Of a stretch of 55,801 nt of DNA, positions 1 through 9,082 are shown in pieces. Made by a program: the position numbers and the translations under genes. This DNA comes from JAKFVC01 sp040386595 (GTDB lineage Bacteria > Planctomycetota > Planctomycetia > Planctomycetales > Planctomycetaceae). Position 1 is the first letter of the stretch. Each line of letters begins with the position of its first letter. The DNA lies in assembly GCA_040386595.1 (NCBI GenBank), contig JAZKFE010000250.1, positions 1-55,801 on the forward strand, given 5' to 3'. Under the pieces are notes generated by a model. The model made no database searches and had not been told where the DNA came from. It was given only the letters and a program-made list of their open reading frames with translations.

Positions 1-1
1 C

Positions 2-550
2 ACGAAGTATCCCAACCTGGGTATCGTGCAGTCAGGTTACGAAGCCCAGTTCGTGCTGGCTGATATTCCCGGATTGATCGAAGGGGCACATGCCGGTGCT
101 GGACTGGGACACGAGTTCCTTAGGCATGTCGAACGCACCCGAGTGTTCGTGCATCTGGTCGAACCCGATCCCGCGGACCAGTCCGATCCGGTTCAGAATT
201 ACGTCTCGATTCGTGAAGAATTGCGACTGTACGACGAGACCTTGTTGAATCGTCCAGAGATTATCGTCGTCACGAAATCCGAGCTCACCGGCTCGGCTGA
301 AGTGGCGGAAAAATTGCGGGCCGAGGTGAATCTGCCGGTTTACAATATCTCTGCCGTGACGGGCAAGGGTTTGCCGGACTTGGTGCGGATGTTGTCGAAG
401 CATCTGGATGAGCTACGCGAAGCCGAAGTGACCAAGGCCGCTTTGGAGAGGGCCGCTCAGCTCGCAGCGGAGACTGCTGCACAGGCCGAGTTGGAGAAGG
501 CGGCTCAGGTTGCACCAGTGGTGGCCGCGACCATCGCGCCTGTGGTGTAG
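2..550 (+). CDS. obg: Obg-family ribosome-associated GTPase, C-terminal part
   Basis: The gene enters from the left edge, so the glycine-rich Obg fold and the P-loop are outside the window. The visible part opens with KYPNLG and GIVQ, typical of the Obg G domain before switch II, followed by G3 DIPGLIEGA, the G4 position VVTKSEL and G5 ISAVTGKG. Obg proteins bind GTP/GDP, act in 50S subunit maturation and couple growth to stress signals. The G4 box reads TKSE rather than the usual N/TKxD, a conservative Asp-to-Glu change. The last roughly 40 residues are Ala/Glu-rich and replace any recognisable Obg C-terminal domain. The gene converges on the phosphatase gene that ends 38 bp away. Confidence 0.95.
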   Translation, partial: TKYPNLGIVQSGYEAQFVLADIPGLIEGAHAGAGLGHEFLRHVERTRVFVHLVEPDPADQSDPVQNYVSIREELRLYDETLLNRPEIIVVTKSELTGSAEVAEKLRAEVNLPVYNISAVTGKGLPDLVRMLSKHLDELREAEVTKAALERAAQLAAETAAQAELEKAAQVAPVVAATIAPVV

Positions 551-588
551 GCCAACGCATGCGACGGACTGTCGCTGGCTGGTACTGC

Positions 589-2336
589 CTACTTCTGACT
601 GTTGTCAGTATCGGTACGGCGGAAACAGACCAGGCAGATGTCGTCGCTTTGGGACCGTCCTTCACAGAACGAGTCGACATTTGCCACGAGGGCTTCGCCG
701 AGATGTTCGACGGAGCCACTGTGGTTTTTCAAGAATTCCACGATCCGCTTGAACGTGTAGATCTCGTTCTGCGGATTCATGGCTTCCGTCAGTCCGTCGG
801 TCAGTAAGAACAGACTGTCACCGGGATTCATGGTGAGTTCGGTCTGCTCGTAGACGCAATCGCCGGAAACCCCCAGCGGTAATCCTGAATCAGCACCATG
901 AATTGCCTCGGTGGCCCCCGAGGCGTGCCGCAATAACGGCGGCAGATGTCCGGCGTTGACGATCGACACTTGCCCGGTTTTCGGGTCCGATGCCCCAGCC
1001 CGCTCGACGAGATGCTGGCGTTGAGATCCGTCACCGCTAGCGCGGCACTGGCTGACGTCAGCAGGCTGTAGCGGGTCATCGAATACAGTCGAGCCATCAA
1101 CAGCGCCGCCGGGACTCCCTTACCCGCGACATCACCCACGGCGACCGCCAGCCTGCCGTCGGGCAGCTTGATGTAGTCGAAGAAATCGCCGCCCACATGC
1201 TGGGCCGGTTCATAGAAATCATAAAACTGGAAGGGGGGCAGATTCGGGCGTTCGGTAGGCAGAAAGCCCATCTGAACCGAGTTGGCAAACTCCAGGTCGC
1301 GTTCTAAGTCGCGCTGGGCGAGGGCTTGCTTGTGCAAGTTCACGTTGTCGATAGCCAGCGACGCTTGATTGGACAGGCAGACCAGCAATTCCAGGTCTTC
1401 GGTGATAAACCGCCCCTCAACATTGGCGGTATCGATTTGGATAATGCCCAGCAACTGCCCGGTCGCCGACAGCAACGGGGCACACATGACCGACCGAATC
1501 CGTAGGTTGGCGACGCTCTCGGCCGTACTAAAACGAGCATCTTCCAGAACGTCTTCGCTCAGCACGATCTGCTTGTGTCGCAACGCATATTTGATGATGG
1601 TGGTGCTTAGCGGGGGAGAGATCCCCGATTCGTCGTCACGGAGGCGAATTCCGCGGATTTGCAGCTGATTCTTCTCTAAGTCGTTCAACAGCACCACTGC
1701 GCGGTCGGCCAGGGGAAAGGCCCGCATCAGGCAGTCGAGCAATTTGGGGAGCAGCAATTCGACGGTGAGAAGTTGACTGAGGTTGGAGCTCAGATCAATC
1801 AAGGCTTTCAGCTTGGCTTCGGGATTACCGAGTAAGCGTAAATAGCCTCCTGTGGTCAGGCTATAGCTCGAAAGGATGGAGGACTTGTCGATCACATCCG
1901 ATCCATTGACGACCGCCGGAATGTGCGAGCCGTTGACGGCCGGAACAGAAACAATCTCCGGCAGGTGATTTTCGATCTCTTCCACTTGCAGGTCGTTGAG
2001 GCGCATCCCCGCTTGTGTCGCTTCGCGTCCACCGAGGCTCGACAGTGAGGAGCTGGCGGTTTGAAACAGGAAGACAACATCACAAATTCCGATGCGGTCG
2101 TTGTCCTGCAGTTCCGTCTTCCGCTCCAGCCGCTGCTCGTTCAAATAGGTGGCGTTGCGGCTGCGCATGTCCTCAATGTAATAAGTGCCGTGGTTTTCCA
2201 GGATTCGCGCGTGATTGCGGCTGACGGCCCCGTTGTTGAGAAGAATATCACATCCCTGTTGGCGGCCAATCACGGTTTCAGCGCGTCGCAGTTCCCATTG
2301 CTCGCCCCGTTGATTTCCTTCGATCATCGTCAGCAT
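589..2336 (-). CDS. FHA-GAF-SpoIIE (PP2C) phosphatase, frame-broken
   Basis: The N-terminus is an FHA phosphothreonine-binding domain (VIGRQQGCDILL, AVSRNHARI). A GAF domain follows (RSVMCAPLL, LGIIQIDTA), then a PPM/SpoIIE Ser/Thr phosphatase domain (VGGDFFDYI, GDVAGKGVPAALL). The rest of the phosphatase (VNAGHLPPLL, LFLLTDGLTEAMN, QSDDICLVCF) lies in another frame. The break is at about 986-990, where LGHR is followed directly by DPKTGQVSIVNAGH; relatives normally have roughly ten residues between. A short deletion plus frameshift, real or from assembly, explains this. Read through, the protein would be an RsbU/PP2C-like regulator with phosphopeptide recognition. I prefer the ATG at 2336, which has GAGGG about 10 bp upstream; an in-frame ATG at 2372 has no such signal. 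A kinase gene follows upstream on the same strand. Confidence 0.8.
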
Positions 2337-2372
2337 GGCCACAGTTTCCCTCGCTCCAGCGATCCATCCCAT

Positions 2373-3022
2373 TGTCGGGCTGAACGGTTGATTCTATTGC
2401 ATGCAAATAAAATCAACGTCGTCCAGTGTGTTACCCGAGAGTGCGGTGAATTGTTCGACACAATTTCCCGAAAATTCTCTTCACCGCCAGGTCAGGTAAT
2501 CCGACAACTCTGATGAGCCACCTGCTCAAATTTGTCTTTATTTCTCGTCAGCCCCAATAGTTTCGACAGGACAACAGCCTCGGAATATCTGAGTTTACGG
2601 ATGCGACAAGAATCGCAGCCGCACCGGCGGAAGAGGACTGGCCTACTCGTAGCGAATGTAACTTTTAGTCTTCCCGGTTAGGGAAGTTTGGTTCGCAGCA
2701 TCTCGATTGCTTAACTCGATGTGTCCACAGAATTAAACCCTGTCCGCGGCAGATTGGATCGATTCACTTACCACTTATTTTGCATCGAGACACCATGTTA
2801 GGTCTTACAACAGAGGCAATAATGGGCAGATCACGCCCGCATTGCGGCCAATGGGGATCTGCCATTAACTACTTTCCGACGACTTGACCGGTGTCATGTT
2901 GCCGTTGGAATGTCGGTCCAAATCCGGAAAGTCGTACGGCCGTTGGCGATCTCTGGAACGGGGACAATTTTTTACGGCAGATTACGGCTTATCCGTCTCG
3001 CAAGTTTTGTTGTTGATTGATT
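2373..3022. other. Intergenic region, no gene seen
   Basis: About 650 bp between two minus-strand genes. I see no convincing ORF, RNA gene or terminator. It probably holds the promoter of the phosphatase gene. A 10-bp palindrome TTGCATGCAA lies at about 2398-2407. Confidence 0.5.
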
Positions 3023-4723
3023 TTAATTCTTTTCGAAGATCTTCCGCAGCTTCTCGTCCATGTCTTGGTTCAGATGGGAGAGGTTGGATTTCAAGGTCGA
3101 AAGTCCATCCGCACGCAGGTGATCCGGCAAAGACTTTTTCAGCATCTCTCCTTTTTCACTGAGGAGTTGTTGTGACTGAGCATAGTTCCCTTGCTGATTC
3201 AAAATCATCGCTTGGCCGAGCCATCCGGCTGCTTGCCAGGGAGGGTTGATTTCACCGTAGGCGATCAATCGATCAAAGTATTCTTGCGCATCCTTCGGGC
3301 GGTTTTCTGCCAAGTGGAGCAGACCGAGTTTGATCATCGCTTGGGGGGTATAAATTCCGTCGTCGGGAAAGTTGTCGGTCACGGCTTTCCAGGCTGCGAG
3401 ATTGGTCGCCAAGGTGTTCGCTAGATACCACTGCTCTCGTGGTGAGGCTTTGACGGGAATTTTTTCCTCTTCCAAGGGGGCTGGACCAGCGGCAGTCGCG
3501 ACCCGGGCCAGCAACGGATTGGGAGGTCGTCTCGCCCAGCCGATGCCCGCAAAGCAGGCCAAAATCACGAGACAAGTCACCGCCAACCGCACGAGTTGCC
3601 GACGTGGCGGCAGATCGACGAGGTGAATGACAAACTGGGCCGGGTTGCGTAGGGATCGTCCCATGCGGAGAACGACCGACTCGGAAGATACCGCATCTCG
3701 CGGGCGATCATCGAGCGGTTTGATGTCGTTGCCGTGGAATTTTTCCTGCGCTAGTCGTTTTAAGTCCTTGATGACTGCCGCCGCCGTCTGATAGCGTTGG
3801 TCAGGATCTTTTTCCATCAACTTGTGAATAATGCGACAGAGCAGCGGGGGCAAATCCGGCCGGAATTTCTCGAGCGGTTTGGCCGTTTCTTTCAAATGCT
3901 GCAGCGCAGTACTGATGGCATTTTCACCTCGAAACGGCGCCTGCCCGGCCAGCATGTGATAACAAGTGACGCCGAACGAATACAGATCGCTGCGTTGATC
4001 AACGTTGCGTCCGTTGATCTGCTCGGGGCTCATGTAGAGAGGCGTCCCCATGGTCGTGCCAACCTGGGTAAGTTCTTGCGAATCGCTCGTTTCATTGCGT
4101 TTCGCCAATCCAAAGTCAGCAACTTTGACCTCGCCCTTGCGGGCCAGCATGATATTTTCCGGTTTGATATCGCGATGCACGATCCCCGCTTGGCCTGCAG
4201 CCTGCAGAGCGGCTGCGACCTGTTTCATAATGTGCACCGCGACTTGCAGATCGGGCGGGCCTTTGCGCGTCAGATACTCTCGCAGGTTTTGTCCGTTGAC
4301 GTACTCCTGGGCGATGTAGATCCGGCTATCTGCTTCTCCGACCGTATAGACCTGGACAATATTGGGGTGATTCAACCCGGCAACCGCTAGCGCCTCTTTC
4401 TGGAACCGCTGCCGTAACGTTTCATCCAGCATTAATTCCGGTCGCATGACTTTGATCGCGACGTGTCGTTTCAGCAGGGTTTGCTCGGCGAGGTAGACTT
4501 CCGACATCCCTCCGCGTCCCAAGCGGCGTAGCAGGCGGAATTCGCCCAGGCAGACTTCCTCGGTGAGGGAATAGTCAGCGCCTGATAGGGCGAAGGCCTG
4601 CGTCGCGCTAGCCGCCTCGGAGCGTTTGCCTGGCGGTTTCGGATCAGTAGATTCCGAAGGAAAATACTCCGTGGCATCGTGTCGCTTTGAACTGTCAGCG
4701 GGTGACTGAGGATCCGGCGCCAT
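3023..4723 (-). CDS. Hanks-type Ser/Thr protein kinase, membrane anchored
   Basis: The kinase domain spans about residues 61-325: glycine loop LGRGGMSEVYLAE, VAIK lysine K91, catalytic loop HRDIKPEN (183-190), DFG (203-205) and activation-segment GTPLYMSPEQ. All catalytic residues are present, so an active kinase is expected. A single membrane segment follows at about 379-397. The extracytoplasmic tail of about 170 residues is helical and carries a TPR-like stretch (YTPQAMIKLGLLHLAENRPKDAQEYFDRL, split as helices). The N-terminal 55 residues are polar and Ser/Pro-rich, a possible autophosphorylation segment. The neighbouring FHA-phosphatase gene suggests a kinase/phosphatase pair, but the two are 650 bp apart. 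The ATG at 4723 is the only strong start. Confidence 0.93.
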   Translation of the reverse strand: MAPDPQSPADSSKRHDATEYFPSESTDPKPPGKRSEAASATQAFALSGADYSLTEEVCLGEFRLLRRLGRGGMSEVYLAEQTLLKRHVAIKVMRPELMLDETLRQRFQKEALAVAGLNHPNIVQVYTVGEADSRIYIAQEYVNGQNLREYLTRKGPPDLQVAVHIMKQVAAALQAAGQAGIVHRDIKPENIMLARKGEVKVADFGLAKRNETSDSQELTQVGTTMGTPLYMSPEQINGRNVDQRSDLYSFGVTCYHMLAGQAPFRGENAISTALQHLKETAKPLEKFRPDLPPLLCRIIHKLMEKDPDQRYQTAAAVIKDLKRLAQEKFHGNDIKPLDDRPRDAVSSESVVLRMGRSLRNPAQFVIHLVDLPPRRQLVRLAVTCLVILACFAGIGWARRPPNPLLARVATAAGPAPLEEEKIPVKASPREQWYLANTLATNLAAWKAVTDNFPDDGIYTPQAMIKLGLLHLAENRPKDAQEYFDRLIAYGEINPPWQAAGWLGQAMILNQQGNYAQSQQLLSEKGEMLKKSLPDHLRADGLSTLKSNLSHLNQDMDEKLRKIFEKN

Positions 4724-5228
4724 GATTCTCGTCTTCCGTTTATCACAAGTAGCAACCAGGGCTACATCAGATTTGCATGAAGCAATGAGTTGCCTTCAGT
4801 GCGGCCACGAAGCAGATTCGTCAGTAAGATTTACGCGAACAAGCATCTCATCGATGGCTGTTTACGGTATCTGCACTGGAAATAATACCATATATCCAGT
4901 CCCGTTCCCACGTCACGCGGGGGGGCGATGAAACTTACCGCAGCAGAGGCACGGCGTTCACGTTTTCACTATAAAGTCTTTATTCAAATCGACTTCGCAG
5001 CAGAGGTATCCTGATGTTTGAACTTGGAAACTCCAATCGCATCAAGACCTTGAGATAACGTAATCTCGCAGTTCACGTTGCGCTTTCCTGGACAGACTGA
5101 CACAAGAGGTTTGTGGCCTGGAATGCAGCCCCGTTCGAACGGGGCTGCATTCTGATGATGATCAGAAAAAGCCGTTCTCGAGGGGAAGATCCAACCGTCG
5201 TCACAGTTCGATCGGTCGCGCCGGTGGC
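4724..5228. other. Intergenic region with one perfect palindrome
   Basis: About 505 bp separating two minus-strand genes. Apart from the 32-bp palindrome at 5121-5152, described separately, I see no gene or repeat. Confidence 0.5.
5121..5152. terminator. Perfect 32-bp palindrome, likely terminator hairpin
   Basis: The left arm GAATGCAGCCCCGTTC is followed at once by its exact reverse complement, so the whole 32 bp reads the same on both strands. It lies 77 bp beyond the stop of the minus-strand glycosyltransferase, where a terminator is expected. Neither side has a T run, so a strong intrinsic terminator is not certain; mRNA 3'-end protection or protein binding are alternatives. Confidence 0.5.
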
Positions 5229-6440
5229 TTATACTTTCGCCAGCAATTCCATCCAGGCATTCAAACCCACATGGGGGGCGTGCCGAGTCTTCCAGGCAAT
5301 GCGGCTTTGCAGGTGCATTTGCTCCAAAACGCTGCCGCTCGATAAGCTGTTGGCGACGTGTTGAAAACTGTCGGGTTGCGAGGGATCAACGCTGAAGCCG
5401 CAGCCGAAGGCGTCGAGCGTCTCGCTGACGTTGGAGCCGGGGGGGCCGATGTAAATCACGGGTTTTCCCGCGGCCAGCCAGGCGTGCATTTTGCTGGGTG
5501 ACATCAGTCCCAGGCAGCTTGGTTCCAGGGCCACCAGCCCGAAATCGGCCCAGTGGAGCAGGGCGGAGAATTCGGCTGCGGGGAGATACGGCCAGAACTT
5601 CACGCAGTTCCAACCCTCGCGCTGGACGAGCTCGCGTAGCTCCGCGGTGCGGTCTCCTTCACCCACAAACAGGAAGCAAAAGTCTGTCTGATCGGGATGC
5701 TGGCGGAGATAGTTCCACAGGGGCGTCAGGTCATGCCCGCGGCCCAGATTTCCCGTATACGCAATGCGATAGCGATAGCCGACTGCGATCTGCCGCAGTT
5801 CCTCCGGCAGGCCCACTCCAGCGATGGCGGCCGGAGCCAGATCCCAATTGGGGATCAGCGTGATCTGTTGAACTCCCTGTAACCGCAGCCGGTCGGCCAT
5901 CGCTCCGTCCAGCACAACGGCGTGAGCGATGCGTCGGGCACTCCAGCGAGCGATCCCTTGCAGGCAACGATAGGACGGCGACGATTCCCGGAGCATCCCC
6001 GTGCCGGCAAGACTTTCCGGGTAGGTGTCTTGATTCCAGAGGATGATTTGCGGACGGCGCCACGAGAACAGGGCGCGGATTGCAAACAAGGTCTGCAGAA
6101 AAGGGGGCGTCGTCTGCACGATGACGACATCCGGCAGCCGATGCCACAGAGTGTACCAGGCGACTTTCAGGTAAAATGTCAGCCAGGTGCGGAGTTTGCC
6201 TCGCAAATTTTTACCAGAAGAAACACATCCAAAGCGATGGATTTTACCGCTGAAGTCGGTCTCTGTCTGAGCAAAATCAGTACGGTACTCGGCTGTCCCG
6301 GTGAGAACTTTCACTCGCCAGCCCTGACGCAGCAATTCCTCTGCCAGGCTGGCGAGCAACACCCCCGTGGGGGCGGCGCCAGGGCCAAAGAAGAGATTCA
6401 CCAGCCAGACCCGTTTCTCGGAAATGCGTTCAGAATCCAT
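5229..6440 (-). CDS. GT4-type glycosyltransferase (WcaI/WbuB-like)
   Basis: A 403-residue GT-B glycosyltransferase. The N-terminal domain opens with VWLVNLFFGPGAAPTG and LLASLAEELLRQGWRVKVLT, as in WcaI/WbuB-like enzymes of exopolysaccharide or O-antigen synthesis. The C-terminal donor-binding domain has YTGNLGRGHD, FLFVGEGDR, FWPYLPAAEFSALL and SPSKMHAWLAAGKPVIY; the SPSK motif with downstream small residues is the usual nucleotide-sugar contact region. It should transfer a sugar from a nucleotide donor to a lipid-linked or polysaccharide acceptor at the inner face of the membrane; the sugar cannot be told from sequence. No other polysaccharide gene is adjacent. The start overlaps none of its neighbours. 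Confidence 0.88.
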   Translation of the reverse strand: MDSERISEKRVWLVNLFFGPGAAPTGVLLASLAEELLRQGWRVKVLTGTAEYRTDFAQTETDFSGKIHRFGCVSSGKNLRGKLRTWLTFYLKVAWYTLWHRLPDVVIVQTTPPFLQTLFAIRALFSWRRPQIILWNQDTYPESLAGTGMLRESSPSYRCLQGIARWSARRIAHAVVLDGAMADRLRLQGVQQITLIPNWDLAPAAIAGVGLPEELRQIAVGYRYRIAYTGNLGRGHDLTPLWNYLRQHPDQTDFCFLFVGEGDRTAELRELVQREGWNCVKFWPYLPAAEFSALLHWADFGLVALEPSCLGLMSPSKMHAWLAAGKPVIYIGPPGSNVSETLDAFGCGFSVDPSQPDSFQHVANSLSSGSVLEQMHLQSRIAWKTRHAPHVGLNAWMELLAKV

Positions 6441-6473
6441 GCTGCAAAGGGTCGCTGTGTCCGTGGGACAACT

Positions 6474-7811
6474 TCAAGGGGTCGGCTGATGTATTGTGGG
6501 GAATAGATCGGTGTCAGGCCAATGTTCAATCGAATCGATCGCCTCGTGGATACGGTTCTCAATCGCCGCCGCGGGCAGTTGACCGTCAACTTTTTGTCGA
6601 GTGTTGAACAGAATGGCCCAATCGACATCATCGGCGCGATGGACCATCAATGAAGACGTTCCGTCAAGTGCTCCCTGATGCCACAGATTGGCCCGGTCCG
6701 CCTTCCGCGCGGGCCGCACCATCCAACCATATCCGTAAAAAGTCTCTTTCGGTTCCCCATTCTTGGTGAATCCAGCGGGGCCCGTTGGCCGGCTGTTGAT
6801 AAGCAGTTTGCGCGTGGCTGGCTGAATTAATCGCGTCGGATCGGATTCGTCTAAAATCGAGACAAATCGGACCAGATCTACCACCGAGAAAATCCAGCCT
6901 CCATTGGCATCGAACGCTTCCAGCGACCAGACTCCGTAGGGGGTTGGAACGGTCTGCTGGAAGTTGTTGGCAAACACCGACGGACCTGTTTTGTCCTCAT
7001 CGTAATACCGGACTTCACCAGGAGCCCGATCCTTCAACGGTGTCTTCCCCAAGCGAGCGGATGTGATGCCGATTGGCTTCAAGATCTGTTCTTGAACGTA
7101 ACGCTCATATGGCTGCCCGGACGTGTGTTCGATTATCCGTCCGAGAACGCAATAGCCGAAGTTGGAGTAGGCGTAACGCTCGCCCGCCGGAAAATCTGTG
7201 GGCTTGGTCGACATGTAGCTAACGATTTGATTCGCGGACGGCGGGGATTGGCTTTTGAGAGCCTTGGCGATCAGCACCGGCCGAAACATGGGATCAAACG
7301 ACGCTTTACTGTCCCAGCCTCCGGTGTGCTGCAGGCACTGTTGAATGGTGATGTTTTTCCAGGGATGGTTGGCTCGCTTTGTGGCCGACAGCAGGGACGT
7401 TTCCGGCAAGTAGTCGAGAATGGGGTTTTCGAGTTTCAGCCGGCCTTGTTCCATCAGCTTTAAGATGGCCATCGCCGTGATCGGTTTGCTGAGACTGGCG
7501 ATACGAAACAACGATTGCGGTTGGACCGCCTCGTGCTTGGCCACATCCGCGAATCCACAACCCCGTGCATACACCAATTGGCCGCGACGGGTAACGGCAA
7601 GAGCCGCACCTGGGATGTGATGCTGGCTCACGAACGACGTCAGCAATTTGTCCAACGGTTGCAGGTCGGGATGGTCCGGGCCGGTCAGAGGAGGCTCGCC
7701 CTGGCAGATGGTGGCGCACATCACCACCAGGAGGAATCCCCCTGCAATAATCCATTCCGGCGTCTGGAAAAATCCGGCTCGGGGGGGCCTTAGTCTCGAG
7801 AGAAGCTGCAT
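6474..7811 (-). CDS. Beta-lactamase-fold serine hydrolase, exported
   Basis: A class C beta-lactamase/D-Ala-D-Ala carboxypeptidase-like protein. The nucleophile motif SLSK (S106-K109) is followed by YSNFGY, the YxN motif, and a C-terminal HQGALDG in place of the KTG box. Family members include esterases, peptidases and penicillin-binding enzymes, so the substrate is unknown. I start the gene at the ATG at 7811: it gives a short n-region then a hydrophobic stretch (WIIAGGFLLVVMCATIC), a fair signal sequence or anchor. The longer in-frame start at 7925 would add 38 residues with no signal-peptide character. The stop lies 34 bp from the start of the co-directional glycosyltransferase gene, so the two may be co-transcribed. 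Confidence 0.87.
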   Translation of the reverse strand: MQLLSRLRPPRAGFFQTPEWIIAGGFLLVVMCATICQGEPPLTGPDHPDLQPLDKLLTSFVSQHHIPGAALAVTRRGQLVYARGCGFADVAKHEAVQPQSLFRIASLSKPITAMAILKLMEQGRLKLENPILDYLPETSLLSATKRANHPWKNITIQQCLQHTGGWDSKASFDPMFRPVLIAKALKSQSPPSANQIVSYMSTKPTDFPAGERYAYSNFGYCVLGRIIEHTSGQPYERYVQEQILKPIGITSARLGKTPLKDRAPGEVRYYDEDKTGPSVFANNFQQTVPTPYGVWSLEAFDANGGWIFSVVDLVRFVSILDESDPTRLIQPATRKLLINSRPTGPAGFTKNGEPKETFYGYGWMVRPARKADRANLWHQGALDGTSSLMVHRADDVDWAILFNTRQKVDGQLPAAAIENRIHEAIDSIEHWPDTDLFPTIHQPTP

Positions 7812-7974
7812 AGTTGATAAAGGCTGGTCCGGAATCGGCACAATCAATTTATTGAGTCGAAACGAGATTGTAAGAAGGGGAGTGGTTGTTGTCGGTTTGA
7901 TTTCTTTGGGACAGTTGTGGAGCAATTTACAAGTGCTTCAGGCCACCGATTGTCGGTGATTTGCGGCGCGAAAG

Positions 7975-8115
7975 CTACGGATTTTCATCGATTGTATAAA
8001 AGTTCAAGCTGGCGGCGATCCATTTTACCGCGTCCAGAACTACTTCGAAGACTGGCACGTTGAATGCTTCATGAAGGAAGTCGTCGTCGGTGTGTGGTTC
8101 GGGCGTTACAGCACG
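7975..8115 (-). pseudogene. Possible 3' relic of an unidentified gene
   Basis: On the minus strand about 46 open codons end in TAG at 7975-7977. The peptide looks protein-like: PEPHTDDDFLHEAFN, then VPVFEVVLDAVKWIAASL, an amphipathic/hydrophobic alternation unusual for random intergenic DNA. There is no ATG in frame, and a stop codon lies three codons before the RAVTPEP segment. I do not recognise the family. A degraded C-terminus of a lost gene is my best reading; chance is possible. Confidence 0.25.
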
Positions 8116-8194
8116 TAAGCCTTACCAGCGACGGGGCTAATTTGTTGCCAGGTGCCGGTCAATTGAGAGATGTCAGTGAAAGGAAGTTTTTACC

Positions 8195-8572
8195 ATGTCG
8201 TTCAAAGCGTGGAAAATTACGATGCTGATGGGCGTGGGAGTCGTTGCCGTGCCATGGGGGCTGAGCGTGGCTCAGGATCAAAAAGAGGCGAAGCATTCGG
8301 TCGTCGAAATCATGGATGCGACCATGAAGAAAGGTCAGTGGAGAAAGCTGGCCAATGGGGAAGCATCCCCCGCGGACGCCGAGAAACTTGTGAAACTGTT
8401 CGAAGAACTACACCTCAATAAAGCTCCACACGGTGATGCGAAGAGCTGGGACGAAAAGACGACGGAACTGTGGGAAGCGGCTCAAGCCACCGCAAAAGGT
8501 GAAGCGGGCGGCGCCGACCGCCTGAAGAAAGCCGCCAACTGCCGTATGTGTCATCAGGCCCATAAAACGTAA
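8195..8572 (+). CDS. Small exported c-type cytochrome, C-terminal CxxCH
   Basis: A 125-residue protein with a signal peptide-like N-terminus (MSFKAWKITMLMGVGVVAV, probable cleavage near AQDQ) and a single haem site CRMCH at residues 116-120, right at the C-terminus. The body between is helical and charged. C-terminal haem attachment on a small all-helical protein recalls the cytochrome c' fold, so electron transfer or gas binding in the periplasm is possible. A clear paralogue lies at 35207-35572 with the same plan (KKA.KC..CH ending). AAGGAAG about 9 bp upstream supports the ATG. It is transcribed alone between repeat-rich spacers. Confidence 0.85.
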   Translation: MSFKAWKITMLMGVGVVAVPWGLSVAQDQKEAKHSVVEIMDATMKKGQWRKLANGEASPADAEKLVKLFEELHLNKAPHGDAKSWDEKTTELWEAAQATAKGEAGGADRLKKAANCRMCHQAHKT

Positions 8573-8639
8573 GACCGCCTGACCAGAACCTACTGAGATA
8601 TCCGGCCAGACTCTCCAGACCTTAAGGCGCATCAATACA

Positions 8640-8960
8640 GAAGAGTTGCACCACGGAGACACTGAGAACACGGAGTGTTGATCGAGAATTTTGCGTTGTT
8701 GGTGATTGACGAAGAGTTTTTTAGCCACGGATTCACACAGATTGAACACGGAATAGATCATCCCCTGTTTGCACTGTTTTATCACGCAAACCGTATCACC
8801 GAGGACCGGTTTCAGTCACCGGACAATGTCTGCAGACGATGACCCAATCCGTGTTTGATCCGTGTCAATCCGTGGCTAAAAACTCTTCTAGAATCATTAT
8901 TGGTACGAAGTTCTTTCGAAATCTCCGTGCACTCCGTGTCTCCGTAGTGAATCAATTCTG
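8640..8960. repeat. Nested imperfect inverted repeat (CCACGGA family)
   Basis: The spacer after the cytochrome holds two nested arm pairs. The outer left arm at about 8640-8677 (CACCACGGAGACACTGAG) pairs with about 8925-8960 (ACTCCGTGTCTCCGTAGTG). The inner arm at about 8709-8753 (TAGCCACGGATTCACACAG) pairs with about 8848-8889 (TCAATCCGTGGCTAAAAAC). Both left arms are led by GAAGAGTT. Similar arms with CCACGAATCACACGAATG occur at 26579-26765. I see no ORF inside; it resembles a non-autonomous repeat or a decayed element. Confidence 0.7.
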
Positions 8961-9082
8961 AAGAGTCACGTCACGAAGATCCGGAACGCGTCGCGATATC
9001 TCACGCCCTCCCACTTGGTGTATAACACGGTGACTTGGATGTACGTGTTGTTTCCCGTGGCTTCAGGGTGGGTGAGGTTTTC

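Noticed and set aside
8640..8960. CRISPR-like array
   Set aside because: The repeats are inverted and nested, not direct with unique spacers of equal length.
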